Source: Actinomycetota bacterium
GTDB lineage: Bacteria > Actinomycetota > Acidimicrobiia > Spongiisociales > ZC4RG35
Length of the DNA: 5,787 nucleotides
NCBI GenBank assembly: GCA_019347585.1
Contig: JAHWLC010000078.1
Location: forward strand, 1-5,787
Reading direction: 5' to 3'
Below are positions 5,118 through 5,787 of this stretch, piece by piece. Position 1 is the first letter of the stretch; each line of letters begins with the position of its first letter. A program made the translations under genes and the position numbers. The notes beneath the pieces were generated by a model that saw nothing but the letters and a program-made list of their open reading frames with translations, was not told the origin of the DNA and searched no databases.

Positions 5118-5787
5118 TCGAGGAGGATCCCCCGGCCGTCCCGTTCGGCGTTGGCCAGCGCCCGGCTCGCCGCCGCCACGTCCTGGGCAGCGATGCCCAC
5201 GCTCTTGAACACGGTCACGTCCTCACCTACCTGGGGCGCGGTTCCTTCGAGAAGGGCGCGGAGCGTGGTGTTGGGCTCCCGATCGGCCTGGATCAGATCG
5301 CCCGCTTCGGCGGCCGCAGCCTCCAGATCATCGACCACGACGTAAGCGCGGTGGAGCAAGCCGGCTGGCAGTTCGGCCATCTCCGGGGTGAAGGCCCCCA
5401 CCGCATTGACGTGGGTGCCCGGCCGCACCGAATCGGCGGAGAACAGCGGAGTACGCGCCGGGGTGGCACAGGAGACGATCGAGGCGGCGGCTACCGCCTC
5501 GTCGGCGTCGGCCACGGCCTCGCCCCCCACCCGTGACGCCAGGTCGGTGGCGCGGGCCAGGTCGCGGGACCAGACGAGAACTCGCTCCACGGTCCGCACC
5601 GCTTTGATCGCGGCCACCTGATCGAATGCCATCGCTCCCGCTCCGAGCATCGCCAGCACGGCCGGTCCGACGGCGGCGACCAGCCTGGTAGCGAGACCGC
5701 AGACCGCGCCAGTGCGGATGGCGGTGATGGTGGGACCGTCGACGATCCCGATCGGGGACCCTTCGCCGTCGAATACCGCCACCAGCC
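5114..5787 (-). CDS. Ornithine cyclodeaminase/mu-crystallin family protein, N-terminus outside the window
   Basis: The C-terminal 223 codons of a protein usually 310-350 residues long are visible; the frame is open through 5787, so roughly the first 100 residues are missing. Diagnostic features, counting from the Val at 5782: LVAVFDGEGSPIGIVDG at the edge, TAIRTGAV (20-27, with the substrate-carboxylate arginine), the Rossmann dinucleotide loop GAGAMA (47-52), GTHVNAVGAFTPEM (122-135), VVVDDLEAAAAEAGDL (148-163, with the likely catalytic aspartate) and VFKSVGIAAQD (191-201). Members include NAD-dependent ornithine cyclodeaminase (ornithine to proline plus ammonia), archaeal alanine dehydrogenase, ketimine reductases and opine-type synthases. 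The substrate cannot be chosen from this fragment. The enzyme is cytoplasmic. The internal GTG at 5782 is not the true start, because family sequence continues upstream. It converges on the DUF2277 gene with overlapping stops. Confidence 0.92.
   Translation of the reverse strand, partial: LVAVFDGEGSPIGIVDGPTITAIRTGAVCGLATRLVAAVGPAVLAMLGAGAMAFDQVAAIKAVRTVERVLVWSRDLARATDLASRVGGEAVADADEAVAAASIVSCATPARTPLFSADSVRPGTHVNAVGAFTPEMAELPAGLLHRAYVVVDDLEAAAAEAGDLIQADREPNTTLRALLEGTAPQVGEDVTVFKSVGIAAQDVAAASRALANAERDGRGILLD

Noticed and set aside
1..5787. CRISPR arrays, tRNA or rRNA genes, insertion sequences, phage or defence genes
   Set aside because: I looked for direct-repeat arrays, tRNA-like cloverleaf arms with CCA-type ends, terminal inverted repeats and transposase or nuclease motifs on both strands and saw none that stood out. 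The one possible nuclease-like fold (878-1816) lacks catalytic residues.

Overview
The window is a GC-rich (roughly two-thirds G+C by eye), gene-dense bacterial chromosomal segment. An ECF sigma factor of the mycobacterial SigE type followed by an overlapping anti-sigma gene, a CBS/RCK_C-tailed CLC protein, a leaderless-looking start and a matching ECF promoter point to an actinobacterium. The long compositional shadow frames fit that too. The exact lineage cannot be read from this stretch; an uncultivated acidimicrobial or deep actinobacterial lineage is a guess.

Left block (1-3957, minus strand, transcribed right to left). The order is CLC chloride channel/transporter (3957-1843), a membrane-anchored protein of unknown function (1816-878), TatA (822-637), a SigE-like ECF sigma factor (551-51), and the first 18 codons of its probable anti-sigma factor (54-1). 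Gaps are 26, 55 and 85 nt, then a 4-nt ATGA overlap between sigma and anti-sigma, so the first genes may be co-transcribed. The sigma gene also has its own ECF-type promoter (GGAAC-N18-GTT), suggesting autoregulation. TatA beside a SigE-like regulator recalls the mycobacterial sigE-rseA-htrA-tatB cluster in a different order, and suggests an envelope-stress/protein-export locus.

Centre (3958-4027). A short divergent intergenic region holds a candidate sigma70-type promoter for the CLC gene (TTGGGA-N17-TACTCT, 9 nt before the GTG, so possibly a leaderless mRNA). An imperfect 21-bp dyad overlaps its -35 element.

Right block. Two plus-strand genes form a probable pair: a multi-pass membrane protein of unknown function (4028-4891) and, 10 nt later, a small DUF2277 protein (4902-5117). 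They meet head-on an ornithine cyclodeaminase/mu-crystallin family gene (minus strand, 5787-5114, N-terminus outside the window), with the two stop codons overlapping by 4 nt.

I see no tRNA, rRNA, CRISPR array, insertion sequence, phage gene or recognisable defence system, and no gene-free stretch longer than about 90 nt. The most informative signals are the ECF self-promoter, the divergent promoter/dyad, the unusual CLC filter residues, and the possible degenerate nuclease-like fold in the unknown membrane-anchored protein.
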